From Bacillus sp. MUM 116 (GTDB taxonomy: Bacteria; Bacillota; Bacilli; Bacillales; Cytobacillaceae): a stretch of 64,000 nucleotides of DNA. Positions within the stretch are counted from its first letter, which is position 1; every line of letters starts with the position of its first letter. The notes beneath the pieces are model-generated. The model did not search any database and was not told where the DNA came from. It was given only the letters and a program-made list of their open reading frames with translations. The stretch covers positions 62,001 to 126,000 of the forward strand of contig NZ_MLYR01000021.1 in the NCBI RefSeq assembly GCF_001866655.1. Direction: 5' to 3'. A program made the position numbers and the translations under genes. Positions 46,348 to 55,650 of this stretch are shown here, in pieces.

Positions 46348-46767
46348 GTGCTTGGATTAGCAAAAGGCTTGAAATATACCCTAAAACAGTTAACAAAAGA
46401 AAAGGTCACGTATGACTATCCGAAAAAGCCGCTGCCACTGCCAGACCGGTTCCGCGGCATTCAAAAATTTTATCCGGAAAAATGCATCGTTTGTAACCAG
46501 TGCATGAACATTTGCCCGACCGAATGTATTGATTTAGTCGGTAAAAAACATCCGGATCCAACGAAAAAAGGGAAAATCATCGATACGTACGATATTAATT
46601 TCGAGATTTGCATCCTTTGCGATTTATGTACAGAGGTCTGTCCGACCGAAGCGATTATTATGACCAATAACTTCGAACTTGCGGAATACAGCAGGGACGC
46701 GTTATTTAAAAACCTCGAATGGTTGGATGAGAACGACGAAAACATACGGCAGGTGAATAAACCATGA
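46348..46767 (+). CDS. nuoI: NADH-quinone oxidoreductase subunit I
   Basis: 139 residues from GTG 46348, chosen because AGAGGGGTG lies 7 nt upstream; an in-frame GTG at 46339 sits on that site. Two [4Fe-4S] motifs: CIVCNQCMNICPTEC and CILCDLCTEVCPTEA. It relays electrons toward NuoB. It overlaps nuoJ by 4 nt. Confidence 0.95.
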   Translation: MLGLAKGLKYTLKQLTKEKVTYDYPKKPLPLPDRFRGIQKFYPEKCIVCNQCMNICPTECIDLVGKKHPDPTKKGKIIDTYDINFEICILCDLCTEVCPTEAIIMTNNFELAEYSRDALFKNLEWLDENDENIRQVNKP

Positions 46768-47282
46768 CATTTTCAGGCGAGTTTCTCGCATTTATGGGTC
46801 TTGCCTTGGTGGCGGTCATCGGCGGTGTGCTCCTTTTAAACCTGAATAAGGTCGTGCACATGGTTGTTGCCCTCATCTTCACTTTCGTGGCCATTGCCGG
46901 CATCTATGTCTTGCTTTCGGCAGAATTCGTCGCAGCTGTGCAAATCCTGATATATTCAGGTGCGATTACCATCATCATGCTTTTTGGAATCATGTTAACG
47001 AAGCATGATGACGAAAGTGAACCGAAAACGGGCAGACTCCGAAAGTTTCTCTTGTTCTTGGGAGTTATCGGATTTGCCTTTACCGTCTACATTGGCATCT
47101 ATAACTTTAACATTGAACAAGTTCCGACCACTTTGCATGAAAATAACACGATGCAAATCGGTAAAGCTCTTTACTCCAAATGGGTGATTCCGTTTGAATT
47201 AACCTCTGTTTTATTATTGGTGGCACTGGTCGGGGCAATTGTTTTAGCGAAAAAAGACAAGAAGGAGGCGGACGACGAATGA
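46764..47282 (+). CDS. nuoJ: NADH-quinone oxidoreductase subunit J
   Basis: 172 residues, five membrane helices. The family feature [22 protein letters not shown] is clear. Overlaps nuoK by 4 nt. Confidence 0.95.
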   Translation: MTFSGEFLAFMGLALVAVIGGVLLLNLNKVVHMVVALIFTFVAIAGIYVLLSAEFVAAVQILIYSGAITIIMLFGIMLTKHDDESEPKTGRLRKFLLFLGVIGFAFTVYIGIYNFNIEQVPTTLHENNTMQIGKALYSKWVIPFELTSVLLLVALVGAIVLAKKDKKEADDE

Positions 47283-47593
47283 GTTCAATTCCTGCTTCAG
47301 CCTTCCTGGCCCTTGCGCTGATTCTGTTCTGCATCGGCTTGTACGGTGCCTTAACAAAACGCAACACCGTGATTGTCCTAATCTCGATTGAATTAATGCT
47401 GAATGCGGTTAATATTAACCTGGTTACCTTCAGTAAATATGGCTTAACACCGTCCATCACCGGACAAATCTTTGCCCTATTTGCGATTTGCGTAGCCGCA
47501 GCAGAAGCAGCGGTCGGATTAGCCATCCTCATTTCGCTTTACAACAACAAGAAGACGGTGAATATTGACGAAATGAATAAATTGAAAAATTAG
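47279..47593 (+). CDS. nuoK: NADH-quinone oxidoreductase subunit K
   Basis: 104 residues, three helices, with the conserved [14 protein letters not shown] and [15 protein letters not shown] carrying the key Glu residues for proton transfer. SD AAGGAGGCG overlaps the nuoJ end. Confidence 0.96.
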   Translation: MSSIPASAFLALALILFCIGLYGALTKRNTVIVLISIELMLNAVNINLVTFSKYGLTPSITGQIFALFAICVAAAEAAVGLAILISLYNNKKTVNIDEMNKLKN

Positions 47594-47765
47594 TTTTAAA
47601 CATTTTGTGATGAATAGCGCAGGTAGAATTTTTCAACCTGCTCTAGTAGGGTGAACGGCAGGGCCGCACCTTTACATGACCTGCTATATTTAGCGGGCCC
47701 AATCTGACGCGCAATTTAACAATCAAACAGCGGTAGCGCGTTTAAAAAAGGGGATCGTGATATTG
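47594..47765 (+). other. Structured spacer between nuoK and nuoL
   Basis: 172 bp without a gene. Inverted repeats: GCAGGT (47621 region) with ACCTGC (47636 region); GGGCC (47663 region) with GGCCC (47696 region); ACGCGC (47708 region) with GCGCGT (47736 region). No T-run. It ends with AAAAGGGG for nuoL. Confidence 0.5.
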
Positions 47766-49634
47766 ATGGAAAATGCATGGCTCATACCGCTTTTCCCGCT
47801 ATTATCGTTTTTGCTCCTGCTTCTATTCGGGAAGCGCCTGAAGGAAGCGAGTGCATATGTGGGAATTCTGCTCACATTGGCATCGCTTGTTTATTCGGTG
47901 TTAGTGCTCTTTGAACGCTTCACAGAGCCAACCTATGTAACGAAGGCAGACTGGCTGACGATAGGAGATCTTCATTTAACAGCGGGCTTTGAAGTGAACC
48001 AATTAAATGCATTAATGCTAGTAATTGTATCGCTCGTAAGTTGCTTAGTACATACGTACTCCAAAGGGTACATGCATGGCGATGAGCGGTTCCACGTATT
48101 CTATGCCTATTTAGGGCTCTTTACGTTTGCAATGCTTGGTCTCGTGATTTCACCAAATCTTTTGCAAACCTATATTTTCTGGGAGCTTGTCGGGGTCGGT
48201 TCCTTCCTCTTAATCGGATTCTATTTTTACAAAGAAGAGGCAAGGGCTGCTGCGAAAAAGGCCTTTATCATGACCCGTATCGGGGATGTTGGTCTTTTAA
48301 TCGGAATGATCTTGCTATTCTGGGAAACAAAAAGCTTTGAATATAGTGAAATTTTCGCCGCCATCGGAAACGGTGCCGTTCCACAATCGATGATTACCTT
48401 GACAGCCATCTTAATCTTTATCGGAGCTGTCGGTAAATCAGGTCAGTTCCCGCTCCATACGTGGCTGCCTGATGCGATGGAAGGCCCGACACCAGTTTCA
48501 GCTTTAATCCACGCTGCCACAATGGTTGCAGCCGGGGTCTACTTGGTTGCTGCACTATTCCCATTGTTCTTGGCGAGTAAAACAGCATTAATGGTTATTG
48601 CCGTCATCGGCGGGATTACAGCGATTTTTGCCGCAAGCATTGGTCTTGTGCAAACAGATATTAAACGAGTTTTAGCGTATTCAACGGTCAGCCAGCTTGG
48701 CTACATGATGCTTGCCCTTGGTTCTGCCGGCTATGTTGCCGGGGTATTCCACTTAATGACGCATGCATTCTTTAAAGCACTCTTGTTCCTTGCAGCAGGC
48801 AGTGTCATCCATGCGGTGCATACGCAGAATATCGAGGAAATGGGCGGACTTTGGAAAAAGCTTCGTCTGACTGGACCATTATTCTTAATCGGAACACTTG
48901 CGATCAGCGGGTTTCCGCTTTTATCAGGTTTCTTCAGTAAAGATGAAATTTTAGCATCCGCATGGGAAGGCGGCCATCCAATCCTTTTCGTGTTGGCGTT
49001 AATAGCGGCATTCTTTACAGCCTTCTACATGTTCCGCCTGTTCTTCATGGTGTTTACCGGTGAAGCGCGAGGCGAGCAAAAGCATGTTCATGAATCAGCA
49101 TCGAATATGACCATCCCAATGATCATTCTTGGTGTGTTAGCGGTCGTTGCTGGTTATGTCAACACTCCATGGTTCGGTGAATTCTTTGGCGATTGGTTAG
49201 TAGATGGAAACGAAGCATTGGCAGCACATGCTCATGTAAAAGCACCAGTGTGGATCATGATTGCCGCAACTGTTGTCTCCTTGCTTGGAATTTACCTTGC
49301 ATGGCTCATCTACGGCAAACGTTCCCTATCACGTAACTGGTTGAGTGGAAGCGGTGATACGCTGCATACGATTTTGTTAAACAAATATTACATCGACGAG
49401 TTTTATCAAATGACAGTGGTTGCCGTTGTAACCGGAATTAGTTACTTCTTACGTTTCATTGACGTATTCATTGTCGAAGGAATTGTGAAGGGTGTTGTCG
49501 GGTTTGTTCAAGGACTTGGGGCATCCGGTTCAAAAATGCAAACCGGACAGGTTCAAACCTATGGCGCGGTTGCCTTCGTGGGTCTTGCCGTTCTCGCTGT
49601 CATCTTCGCATTAACAGGGGGGTACTTAAAATGA
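47766..49634 (+). CDS. nuoL: NADH-quinone oxidoreductase subunit L
   Basis: 622 residues from ATG 47766 (MENAWLIPLFPLL); GTG 47757 and TTG 47763 are also in frame and possible. Antiporter-like core with TWLPDAMEGPTPVSALIHAATMV, DIKRVLAYSTVSQLGYMM and the C-terminal lateral helix region. Proton-pumping subunit. Overlaps nuoM by 4 nt. Confidence 0.96.
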   Translation: MENAWLIPLFPLLSFLLLLLFGKRLKEASAYVGILLTLASLVYSVLVLFERFTEPTYVTKADWLTIGDLHLTAGFEVNQLNALMLVIVSLVSCLVHTYSKGYMHGDERFHVFYAYLGLFTFAMLGLVISPNLLQTYIFWELVGVGSFLLIGFYFYKEEARAAAKKAFIMTRIGDVGLLIGMILLFWETKSFEYSEIFAAIGNGAVPQSMITLTAILIFIGAVGKSGQFPLHTWLPDAMEGPTPVSALIHAATMVAAGVYLVAALFPLFLASKTALMVIAVIGGITAIFAASIGLVQTDIKRVLAYSTVSQLGYMMLALGSAGYVAGVFHLMTHAFFKALLFLAAGSVIHAVHTQNIEEMGGLWKKLRLTGPLFLIGTLAISGFPLLSGFFSKDEILASAWEGGHPILFVLALIAAFFTAFYMFRLFFMVFTGEARGEQKHVHESASNMTIPMIILGVLAVVAGYVNTPWFGEFFGDWLVDGNEALAAHAHVKAPVWIMIAATVVSLLGIYLAWLIYGKRSLSRNWLSGSGDTLHTILLNKYYIDEFYQMTVVAVVTGISYFLRFIDVFIVEGIVKGVVGFVQGLGASGSKMQTGQVQTYGAVAFVGLAVLAVIFALTGGYLK

Positions 49635-51142
49635 ATCTGACATCTGTTCTTTCGCTCCTAGTATTCTCCCCGTTACTAGGGATTGTGGTCTTAGCTTTCA
49701 TGCCAAAGACAGCGGAAAAGGCTATTAAAGCAGTTGGTTTCTTGGCAACCTTGCCAGCCTTGCTTCTGGCACTGGCCATTTATTTACATTATCAAGCAGG
49801 TAAAAACCTGGCGGATTTTTCCGTATCGGTTCCATGGATTAAATTCGGGAACTTGACCGGTGCGGCAAGAGACCTGTTAACCGTAAGATACGAGCTTGCC
49901 ATCGGCGGTTTCCAGCTGTTATTAGTCGTCTTAACGGCCGTAATTGCGACGCTGTCAGCGATTGGCGCGGCTCAATTTGTGAAAAAAGAGTGGAAAGGCT
50001 ATTTCATGCTGTTCCTTCTTTTAGAAATTGGCATGCTCGGCGTGTTTACAGCAGAAAACTTAATTTTGTTCTTTATCTTCTTCGAGGTAACGTTAATTCC
50101 AACGTTCTTCTTAATCGGAAAATGGGGTTATTTTGAAAAAGAAAAAGCGGCATACAGTTTCTTAATCTACAACGGATTGGGATCAGCCGTATTATTAATT
50201 GCTATCATGATCTTGTTTTCCAAAACGGGAACAACAAATATTGAGCAATTACAGCATATTGTCAATGTCAAAGGAGGTCCGATTTCGGGCGACCTGAAGA
50301 TGGGCTTGTTTATTGCCTTGCTCATTGCCTTTGGGGTAAAATTACCGATTTTCCCATTGCATAGCTGGATGCTGCGTGTGCACGTACAAGCACCACCTTC
50401 AGTGGTTATGATTCACTCTGGTATTCTACTAAAAATCGGTGCGTACGGTTTAATCCGTTTTGGAATGGGAATCTTTCCGGCACAGTTTGATAAGCTTGCT
50501 GTTATGCTGGCCATCCTTGGGGTTATCAATCTTTTATATGGTGCCTTCTTGGCGTTCATTCAATCCGACTTCAAAATGGTGTTGGCCTATTCTTCGATTT
50601 CCCACATGGGTATTGTATTAATCGGTCTTGCTGCCATGAATGAAGCGGGCATTCAAGGAGCGATTTTCCAAGTGGTATCCCACGGCTTGATTTCGGCTCT
50701 ATTGTTCTTCCTAGTGGGTGTGTTCTACGAGCGTACAAACACATCTTTAATCGAAAACCTTGGCGGGATGGCAAAGGGGATGCCGCGAGCTGCAGGATTC
50801 TTGCTTGCCGGTGGTCTAGCCTCACTCGGACTTCCAGGTATGTCTGGTTTCGTCAGCGAATTCATGGCGTTCCTTGGCTTGTTCAAAGAAATGCCGGTCA
50901 TCGCTGCCGTTGGAACAATCGGAATTATCATGACCGCCGTTTATTTACTTCGTGCCGTGCTAGGCATTACGTACGGCCAGGCACACCGTGAATTCACCGG
51001 TGTTGTTGATTTAAAAGGTGCGGAACTTGTACCAGTAGTTGTTTTAACGTTTTTAATCGTGTTAATCGGTGTATATCCAAGTGTTTTAAGCTCACCACTT
51101 CATGCCACACTTGAAACTATACTGCTTGGGATAGGAGGGTGA
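49631..51142 (+). CDS. nuoM: NADH-quinone oxidoreductase subunit M
   Basis: 503 residues, antiporter-like. FEVTLIPTFFLIGKWG, HSWMLRVHVQAPPSVVMI and DFKMVLAYSSISHMG carry the conserved Glu and Lys residues. Proton-pumping subunit. Confidence 0.97.
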   Translation: MNLTSVLSLLVFSPLLGIVVLAFMPKTAEKAIKAVGFLATLPALLLALAIYLHYQAGKNLADFSVSVPWIKFGNLTGAARDLLTVRYELAIGGFQLLLVVLTAVIATLSAIGAAQFVKKEWKGYFMLFLLLEIGMLGVFTAENLILFFIFFEVTLIPTFFLIGKWGYFEKEKAAYSFLIYNGLGSAVLLIAIMILFSKTGTTNIEQLQHIVNVKGGPISGDLKMGLFIALLIAFGVKLPIFPLHSWMLRVHVQAPPSVVMIHSGILLKIGAYGLIRFGMGIFPAQFDKLAVMLAILGVINLLYGAFLAFIQSDFKMVLAYSSISHMGIVLIGLAAMNEAGIQGAIFQVVSHGLISALLFFLVGVFYERTNTSLIENLGGMAKGMPRAAGFLLAGGLASLGLPGMSGFVSEFMAFLGLFKEMPVIAAVGTIGIIMTAVYLLRAVLGITYGQAHREFTGVVDLKGAELVPVVVLTFLIVLIGVYPSVLSSPLHATLETILLGIGG

Positions 51143-51148
51143 TGAAGG

Positions 51149-52660
51149 ATGGACATCAAAGCATTGGAATCATTTAACTGGGGCGCTATGACACCGGAAT
51201 TCATCATCGTCGGGGTTGCTGCCGTCCTAACCCTTCTGGATTTATTTATGCCAAAAAATCAGGACCGCAGAATTCTAGGCTGGATTGGCATTGCCGGGAT
51301 TTTTGCCGCGTTGATTTCAGTTCTTGGAATGATTGACCAGGGAACGGTTTCTATTTTACAAGATACCTTCCGTCTCGACGGCTTTGGAAAGGCCTTTAAG
51401 GTTCTTCTTCTTGTTGGTTCTATGCTCGTTATGTTCTTAGCCATCAGCTATGAACCAAAGGACGGCATGAAACAATATCAAGGCGAGTTTTATTATCTGT
51501 TCTTAACAGCTTTGCTTGGTGCGATGTTCATGACTTCAAGCGGAGACTTAATTACCCTATTTGTCGGGCTGGAAGTGCTTTCGATTTCTTCTTATATATT
51601 AGCAGGGATTCGCAAACGCCATGCCGGCTCGAATGAATCAGCGATGAAATACGTCATTAACGGCAGTATTTCTTCTGCGATTACCTTGTTCGGGATGAGC
51701 TATGTGTACGGTTTGACCGGTACAACGAACCTGCTCTCCATCGCCGGACAATTGCAAAGTCTTGCCGACAGCCAGCATGTGTATTTGCTTGGCCTGGCAT
51801 TTTTGATGATTTTCGTTGGTTTATCCTTTAAGCTTGCTGCCGCTCCGTACCATATGTGGGCACCAGACGTTTATCAAGGAGCACCAACACCAGTTACTGC
51901 GTTTTTGAGCGTTGTTTCAAAAACGGCCGGTTTCGTGATCGTCATCCGCATTCTGTTATCGGTATTCGGCGTCGCCGCGTCGGAAGGCCCTGGTTCTGCA
52001 CCGATTTTATTTAAAATGCAGGATTATATCAGCTTTATAGCTGCTGCTACGATGATCATCGGTAACGTCGTTGCCTTGAAACAAACGAATATCAAAAGAA
52101 TGTTTGCTTACTCAAGTATTGCCCATGCCGGTTACATCCTTGTGGCCTTTGCATCGATGAACTTCATCATGTTTGATGCCATCTGGTTCTATCTATTAGC
52201 ATATTTGTTCATGAACCTTGGCGCCTTTGCCGTAATCCAATTGGTTTCAGAAAAAACAGGAACAGAGAAGATTGCCGATTACGCTGGACTATACCGCCGG
52301 TCACCGGTATTAGCGGTTGCGATGGGAATTTTGCTTGTTTCTTTAGCTGGTTTCCCTGGAACAGCCGGTTTTATCGGTAAGTTGAATATCTTTATCGGAA
52401 CGTTTGCGGGACAGTCACACTATGTGCTGGCGTCAATCATGATTGCGACGACGGTTGTATCTTATTTCTACTATTTCGGTGTCATGACGCAAATGTTCTT
52501 CCGTCCAGCTGCTGACGAAAGCAAGTTCAATGTTCCATTTGGAATCTTAGTTGTCTTAATTGTCGCAGTTGTGGCATCAGTGCTATTCGGAGTTGCGCCA
52601 AACTTGGCATTAGACTTCCTGCACAACCACTTTAATCAATTTGCAGACTTTTTGCAGTAA
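51149..52660 (+). CDS. nuoN: NADH-quinone oxidoreductase subunit N
   Basis: 503 residues, third antiporter-like subunit. GLEVLSISSYILAG, PYHMWAPDVYQGAPTPV and NIKRMFAYSSIAHAGYIL. It starts 6 bp after nuoM and ends the operon; element A copy 6 starts at the next base. No nuoE, nuoF or nuoG is present in the operon. Confidence 0.97.
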   Translation: MDIKALESFNWGAMTPEFIIVGVAAVLTLLDLFMPKNQDRRILGWIGIAGIFAALISVLGMIDQGTVSILQDTFRLDGFGKAFKVLLLVGSMLVMFLAISYEPKDGMKQYQGEFYYLFLTALLGAMFMTSSGDLITLFVGLEVLSISSYILAGIRKRHAGSNESAMKYVINGSISSAITLFGMSYVYGLTGTTNLLSIAGQLQSLADSQHVYLLGLAFLMIFVGLSFKLAAAPYHMWAPDVYQGAPTPVTAFLSVVSKTAGFVIVIRILLSVFGVAASEGPGSAPILFKMQDYISFIAAATMIIGNVVALKQTNIKRMFAYSSIAHAGYILVAFASMNFIMFDAIWFYLLAYLFMNLGAFAVIQLVSEKTGTEKIADYAGLYRRSPVLAVAMGILLVSLAGFPGTAGFIGKLNIFIGTFAGQSHYVLASIMIATTVVSYFYYFGVMTQMFFRPAADESKFNVPFGILVVLIVAVVASVLFGVAPNLALDFLHNHFNQFADFLQ

Positions 52661-52894
52661 GAAAAGCGGAAGCGCCTTGATCAGCCCCGATATAGTAAGA
52701 CTAGTCGGTTGGCAAGCGTTAGCGAAGCCAGAGACTTAGTCGCACTAAATACGTACAGAAAGCGTTAGCTTTCTGTAGCCAAGGCTTTAGGCCCTTCGGT
52801 GAAGTCGTTCTTTGACTTCATCGTCGAGGCCGAAGCAACCTAGGAAAAAAGCTGTTCATTTTTCCCCACGAGGGGCGAGGTGCTGGAGCTGGAC
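52661..52894 (+). repeat. Dispersed structured element A, copy 6 (longest)
   Basis: Starts with GAAAAGCGGAAGCGCCTTG directly after the nuoN stop and ends GGTGCTGGAGCTGGACAA. The outer stem AGCGCC/GGTGCT keeps pairing through a G-T. The interior holds extra hairpins such as CAGAAAGC..GCTTTCTG and GAAGTC..GACTTC. Followed 40 nt later by a terminator. Confidence 0.75.
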
Positions 52895-52934
52895 AATTCT
52901 CGAAGTCTAAGCATGATTGCTAGGTAAAAAAAGG

Positions 52935-52968
52935 AAAGAGGCCCGCTTGTGTGCGGGCCTCTTTCTCA
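52935..52968. terminator. Bidirectional terminator between nuoN and the CsbD-family gene
   Basis: AAAGAGGCCCGC (52935-52946) pairs with GCGGGCCTCTTT (52953-52964). T-rich on both strands, it serves nuo on plus and the minus-strand gene that ends at 52971. Confidence 0.88.
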
Positions 52969-52970
52969 CT

Positions 52971-53141
52971 TTAACGCTTTAATTCATCTTTTACCTTACC
53001 ATAGCCTTCTTTCAATTTCCCTTTTACCTTATCCATTTTTCCTTCCGCTTCTTTTGAGTGGTCATCGGTTAATTTTCCCCATTGCTCTTTTACTTCCCCT
53101 TTTACCTTATCCAGACTGCCTTTTAGTTTTTCGTTATTCAT
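52971..53141 (-). CDS. CsbD-family general stress protein
   Basis: 56 residues: starts MNNEKLKGSLDKVKGEVKEQ and ends GYGKVKDELKR, a Lys/Glu-rich helical protein with the CsbD pattern (KGxxxKVKGxxKE). Short enough to be missed by length-filtered gene finding. SD AAGGAGG lies 8 nt upstream of the ATG on the minus strand. CsbD of B. subtilis is a sigma-B stress protein of unknown function, and a sigma-B-type promoter precedes this gene (53178-53203). Confidence 0.92.
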   Translation of the reverse strand: MNNEKLKGSLDKVKGEVKEQWGKLTDDHSKEAEGKMDKVKGKLKEGYGKVKDELKR

Positions 53142-53177
53142 ATTACCTGCCTCCTTATAATTGGTTTCGATTAGGTA

Positions 53178-53203
53178 GTACCCGCTTGGAAAAGGGGGTA
53201 AAC
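53178..53203 (-). promoter_or_regulatory. Sigma-B-type promoter of the CsbD-family gene
   Basis: On the minus strand GTTTAC, 14-nt spacer, GGGTAC; consensus GTTTAA, 12-15, GGGTAT. Distance to the ATG is about 37 nt. Confidence 0.78.
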
Positions 53204-53217
53204 CTTTTTTCGATTAT

Positions 53218-53243
53218 GTTTGAAAACAATCCATCACGGGTAG
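53218..53243 (+). promoter_or_regulatory. Sigma-B-type promoter of the MscS-like gene
   Basis: GTTTGA (53218-53223), 14-nt spacer, GGGTAG (53238-53243), 38 nt before the ATG at 53282. It is divergent from the CsbD promoter with 14 bp between the two -35 boxes. Confidence 0.65.
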
Positions 53244-53281
53244 TACATAACCAAGCAAACGTGAGAAAAGGAGATGGAAAA

Positions 53282-54772
53282 ATGAATCTGAATCAAATGA
53301 TGAATGGCTGGTCTTATTACCTCCAACAAATTCCGAATCTATTGCTTGCATTTCTCATTTTACTTGTAGGCTGGCTTGTCGCAAAAGCGATTGGAAAGGC
53401 GGTAGAAGCAGGATTAAAGAAAACAAATCTCGATAATAAACTATTTTCGAATTTTGGAAAAAGGAAGGTTTCATCCGAAGTCATTGTCGGAAAAATCGTT
53501 TATTATCTATTGCTTGTATTTGTCTGGATTATCTTTTTTAACATGCTGAACCTTGGCTTAATTGCAGCACCGCTTGTAAAAATGGTCTCCGCCTTAACGG
53601 GAGCGATTCCGAATCTATTAAAAGCAGCCTTGATTCTGTTGCTTGCTTGGGTCGTGGCATACCTGGTGCGGATGCTGTTTATCAAAGGCGCCTCCATGTT
53701 TCATTTTGAAAAGCATCTCGTAAAATGGAAAATGAATAAGAGTGAAGTGGATGCTTTTAAAGTAGTAAATAGTATCGCAAAAGGAATTTTCTATTTTATC
53801 CTGCTGTTATTTTTACCGGCAGTACTTGGAGCGCTACATATGGAGGGGATTTCTGATCCGTTTTCACATGCGCTAAGTATAATGTTGTCATTTATTCCGA
53901 AGCTGTTTGCCGCGGCACTGATTGGCTTCATCGGCTGGCTGATTGCTAAAATTGCCCGTGATATTTTAACGAATCTATTAAAAAGTATTGGAGTGGACTT
54001 GATTGGGCAGCGAATCGGGTTAGTGGACAATCTATCGGGTGTGATTGGAAATATCGCGTTTGTACTTGTGATTATTCCGGCGGTTATTTCTGCATTAGAA
54101 AAACTGGATTTAAAAGGGATTTCTGATCCGGCTATTGCGATGCTGCATCATGTATTGACACTGATTCCAAATATTTTGGTGGCCATTGTCTTGATTTTAG
54201 CAGGCCTATGGTTTGGAAAATGGTTAGAAAAAATGGTATCACGAATGCTTTGGCGTTTAAAGTTTGATAGTCTATTTCATCAAATGGGCATCGGTTCATT
54301 AACCCCGGAACAGTCGAAGCATACGCTGTCACAAATGGTTGGATTGCTCGTTAAAATCGTTGTCGTGTTGTTATTTACAGCGGAAGCCCTGCAAATTGTG
54401 CATTTATATTTCTTGGTAACGTTGGCATCGGGTGTGATTGCTTACTTGCCTATGCTGTTTGCGGCGATTGTCATTCTTGGGATTGGACTCTATTTGGGCC
54501 AATTAGTAGAGCGCGTCTTGCAAAATGTTCTGCAGCACCGCTATGCCCGCACTTTGACAGCGGTGGCAAAATATACAATCTTCGCGATTACCGTGTTTAT
54601 GGCATTGGATCAATTAGGTGTAGCTCATTCGATCGTGAATGCTGCGTTTATCCTCGTTTTAGGCGGCTTGGCGCTCGCGTTTGGTCTCGCATTCGGGATT
54701 GGCGGCAAGGAGTTTGCGCAGAAATATTTAAGTCGGCTTGATGAAAAACTAAGTGAGGGGAAAAATAAGTAG
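53282..54772 (+). CDS. MscS-like membrane protein with conserved TM-helix repeats
   Basis: 496 residues from ATG 53282 (AAAAGGAGATGG upstream); the frame is open for a further 111 codons to the left, but that part overlaps the minus-strand CsbD gene. Several copies of a helix pattern recur: IPNLLLAFLILLVGWLVAK, IPNLLKAALILLLAWVVAY, IPKLFAAALIGFIGWLIAK, IPNILVAIVLILAGLWFGK and YLPMLFAAIVILGIGLYLG, each starting with a Pro and ending in a basic residue. Probably a stress-related channel relative acting in osmotic protection; a true MscS beta domain is not evident. Terminator at 54781. Confidence 0.85.
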   Translation: MNLNQMMNGWSYYLQQIPNLLLAFLILLVGWLVAKAIGKAVEAGLKKTNLDNKLFSNFGKRKVSSEVIVGKIVYYLLLVFVWIIFFNMLNLGLIAAPLVKMVSALTGAIPNLLKAALILLLAWVVAYLVRMLFIKGASMFHFEKHLVKWKMNKSEVDAFKVVNSIAKGIFYFILLLFLPAVLGALHMEGISDPFSHALSIMLSFIPKLFAAALIGFIGWLIAKIARDILTNLLKSIGVDLIGQRIGLVDNLSGVIGNIAFVLVIIPAVISALEKLDLKGISDPAIAMLHHVLTLIPNILVAIVLILAGLWFGKWLEKMVSRMLWRLKFDSLFHQMGIGSLTPEQSKHTLSQMVGLLVKIVVVLLFTAEALQIVHLYFLVTLASGVIAYLPMLFAAIVILGIGLYLGQLVERVLQNVLQHRYARTLTAVAKYTIFAITVFMALDQLGVAHSIVNAAFILVLGGLALAFGLAFGIGGKEFAQKYLSRLDEKLSEGKNK

Positions 54773-54780
54773 GATTTTTA

Positions 54781-54812
54781 ATCCGGACCTTGAGGGGGGC
54801 CGGATTGTTTAT
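54781..54812 (+). terminator. Terminator of the MscS-like gene
   Basis: ATCCGGACC pairs with GGCCGGAT, followed by TGTTTATTG. Confidence 0.65.
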
Positions 54813-54880
54813 TGTTGATTCGCGGATAAATTCTTTATATCTGTAAATTTAGGGTAATTTTACTCCACGATCCTAATAAA

Positions 54881-54926
54881 GAAGTTGAAAAAACTCTCAG
54901 AGGAGCCCTTTTTCAACTTCTTTTTC
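54881..54926. terminator. Bidirectional terminator
   Basis: GAAGTTGAAAAA (54881-54892) pairs with TTTTTCAACTTC (54910-54921); TTTTT follows on plus and TTTATT on minus. It mainly serves the minus-strand gene ending at 54965. Confidence 0.78.
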
Positions 54927-54964
54927 GTTCATCAATTGCAAATCTTGATAAAAAGTTTCATAGA

Positions 54965-55603
54965 TTACCTTTTTCGTACCAAATAACAGGACTTGACGCC
55001 TTTATGAAGGGGAGTATCTAATAAGTTTCTCCGAATTTTCACCTTTCCGCGTTTAATAAACAGGACACTCATCTCAAGCTGGTCGTATTTTTCGATAGAT
55101 TGATGAAGCGTGTGACGAGCAAGCTTGGATTCTCGAAAAATAGGAAGAAAAAGCAGGGTATCTTCTTTATTTTTTAAAAAAACCTCCCGAGCCGGCAAAT
55201 CAGCGATCTCCACATTCTCTTTCATTTTGCGATTAAATAGGTCTGAAAGTTCCCGCTGAACCCAGGGTAGTTTAAGGGCCAGATATACACATAACACCAC
55301 AGCAACGAGAACCAAAACCTCCTTTGCCTGCAGCCCCTTTGATAAAAACTGGCTGATCGACGAGATAATTACGGCCAAAGAAAATGCTCCGAACAAAATG
55401 AGAAAGGCCGCCAGTTTGCGGCGGATGGGATGCCCCAAAATGAATTCTGATTCATCAGTGGTAAAACCAGTGCTGGTCATCAAGGAAATGACCTGAAACC
55501 GGGAGATTTCCACTTTCAGGCCGGTTAATCGAAATAAGACCACAAAAATTTCAATGACCCCGACAATGATGATGAAATAAATGAGTAAAAAGAGTAAATT
55601 CAT
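54965..55603 (-). CDS. Membrane protein of unknown function with TrkA-C-like tail
   Basis: 212 residues. Three hydrophobic segments (about 2-24, 65-87, 94-112) with a conserved-looking loop RFQVISLMTSTGFTTDESEF between the first two, then a soluble C-terminal domain (about 130-212) with IADLPAREVFL and MSVLFIKRGKVKIRRN, which looks like a small regulatory domain of the RCK/TrkA-C type. That reading is an inference. It follows the small minus-strand gene by 47 bp with a hairpin in the gap and could share its sigma-B promoter. Confidence 0.72.
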   Translation of the reverse strand: MNLLFLLIYFIIIVGVIEIFVVLFRLTGLKVEISRFQVISLMTSTGFTTDESEFILGHPIRRKLAAFLILFGAFSLAVIISSISQFLSKGLQAKEVLVLVAVVLCVYLALKLPWVQRELSDLFNRKMKENVEIADLPAREVFLKNKEDTLLFLPIFRESKLARHTLHQSIEKYDQLEMSVLFIKRGKVKIRRNLLDTPLHKGVKSCYLVRKR

Positions 55604-55650
55604 TTTTCACCTCTCATGAAAATAGTTGGGGCAAAATGCGCCCCAACTAT

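Noticed and set aside
52949-53281. N-terminal extension of the MscS-like gene
   Set aside because: The open frame left of 53282 lies over the minus-strand CsbD gene and encodes its reverse complement; the ATG at 53282 has a strong ribosome binding site.
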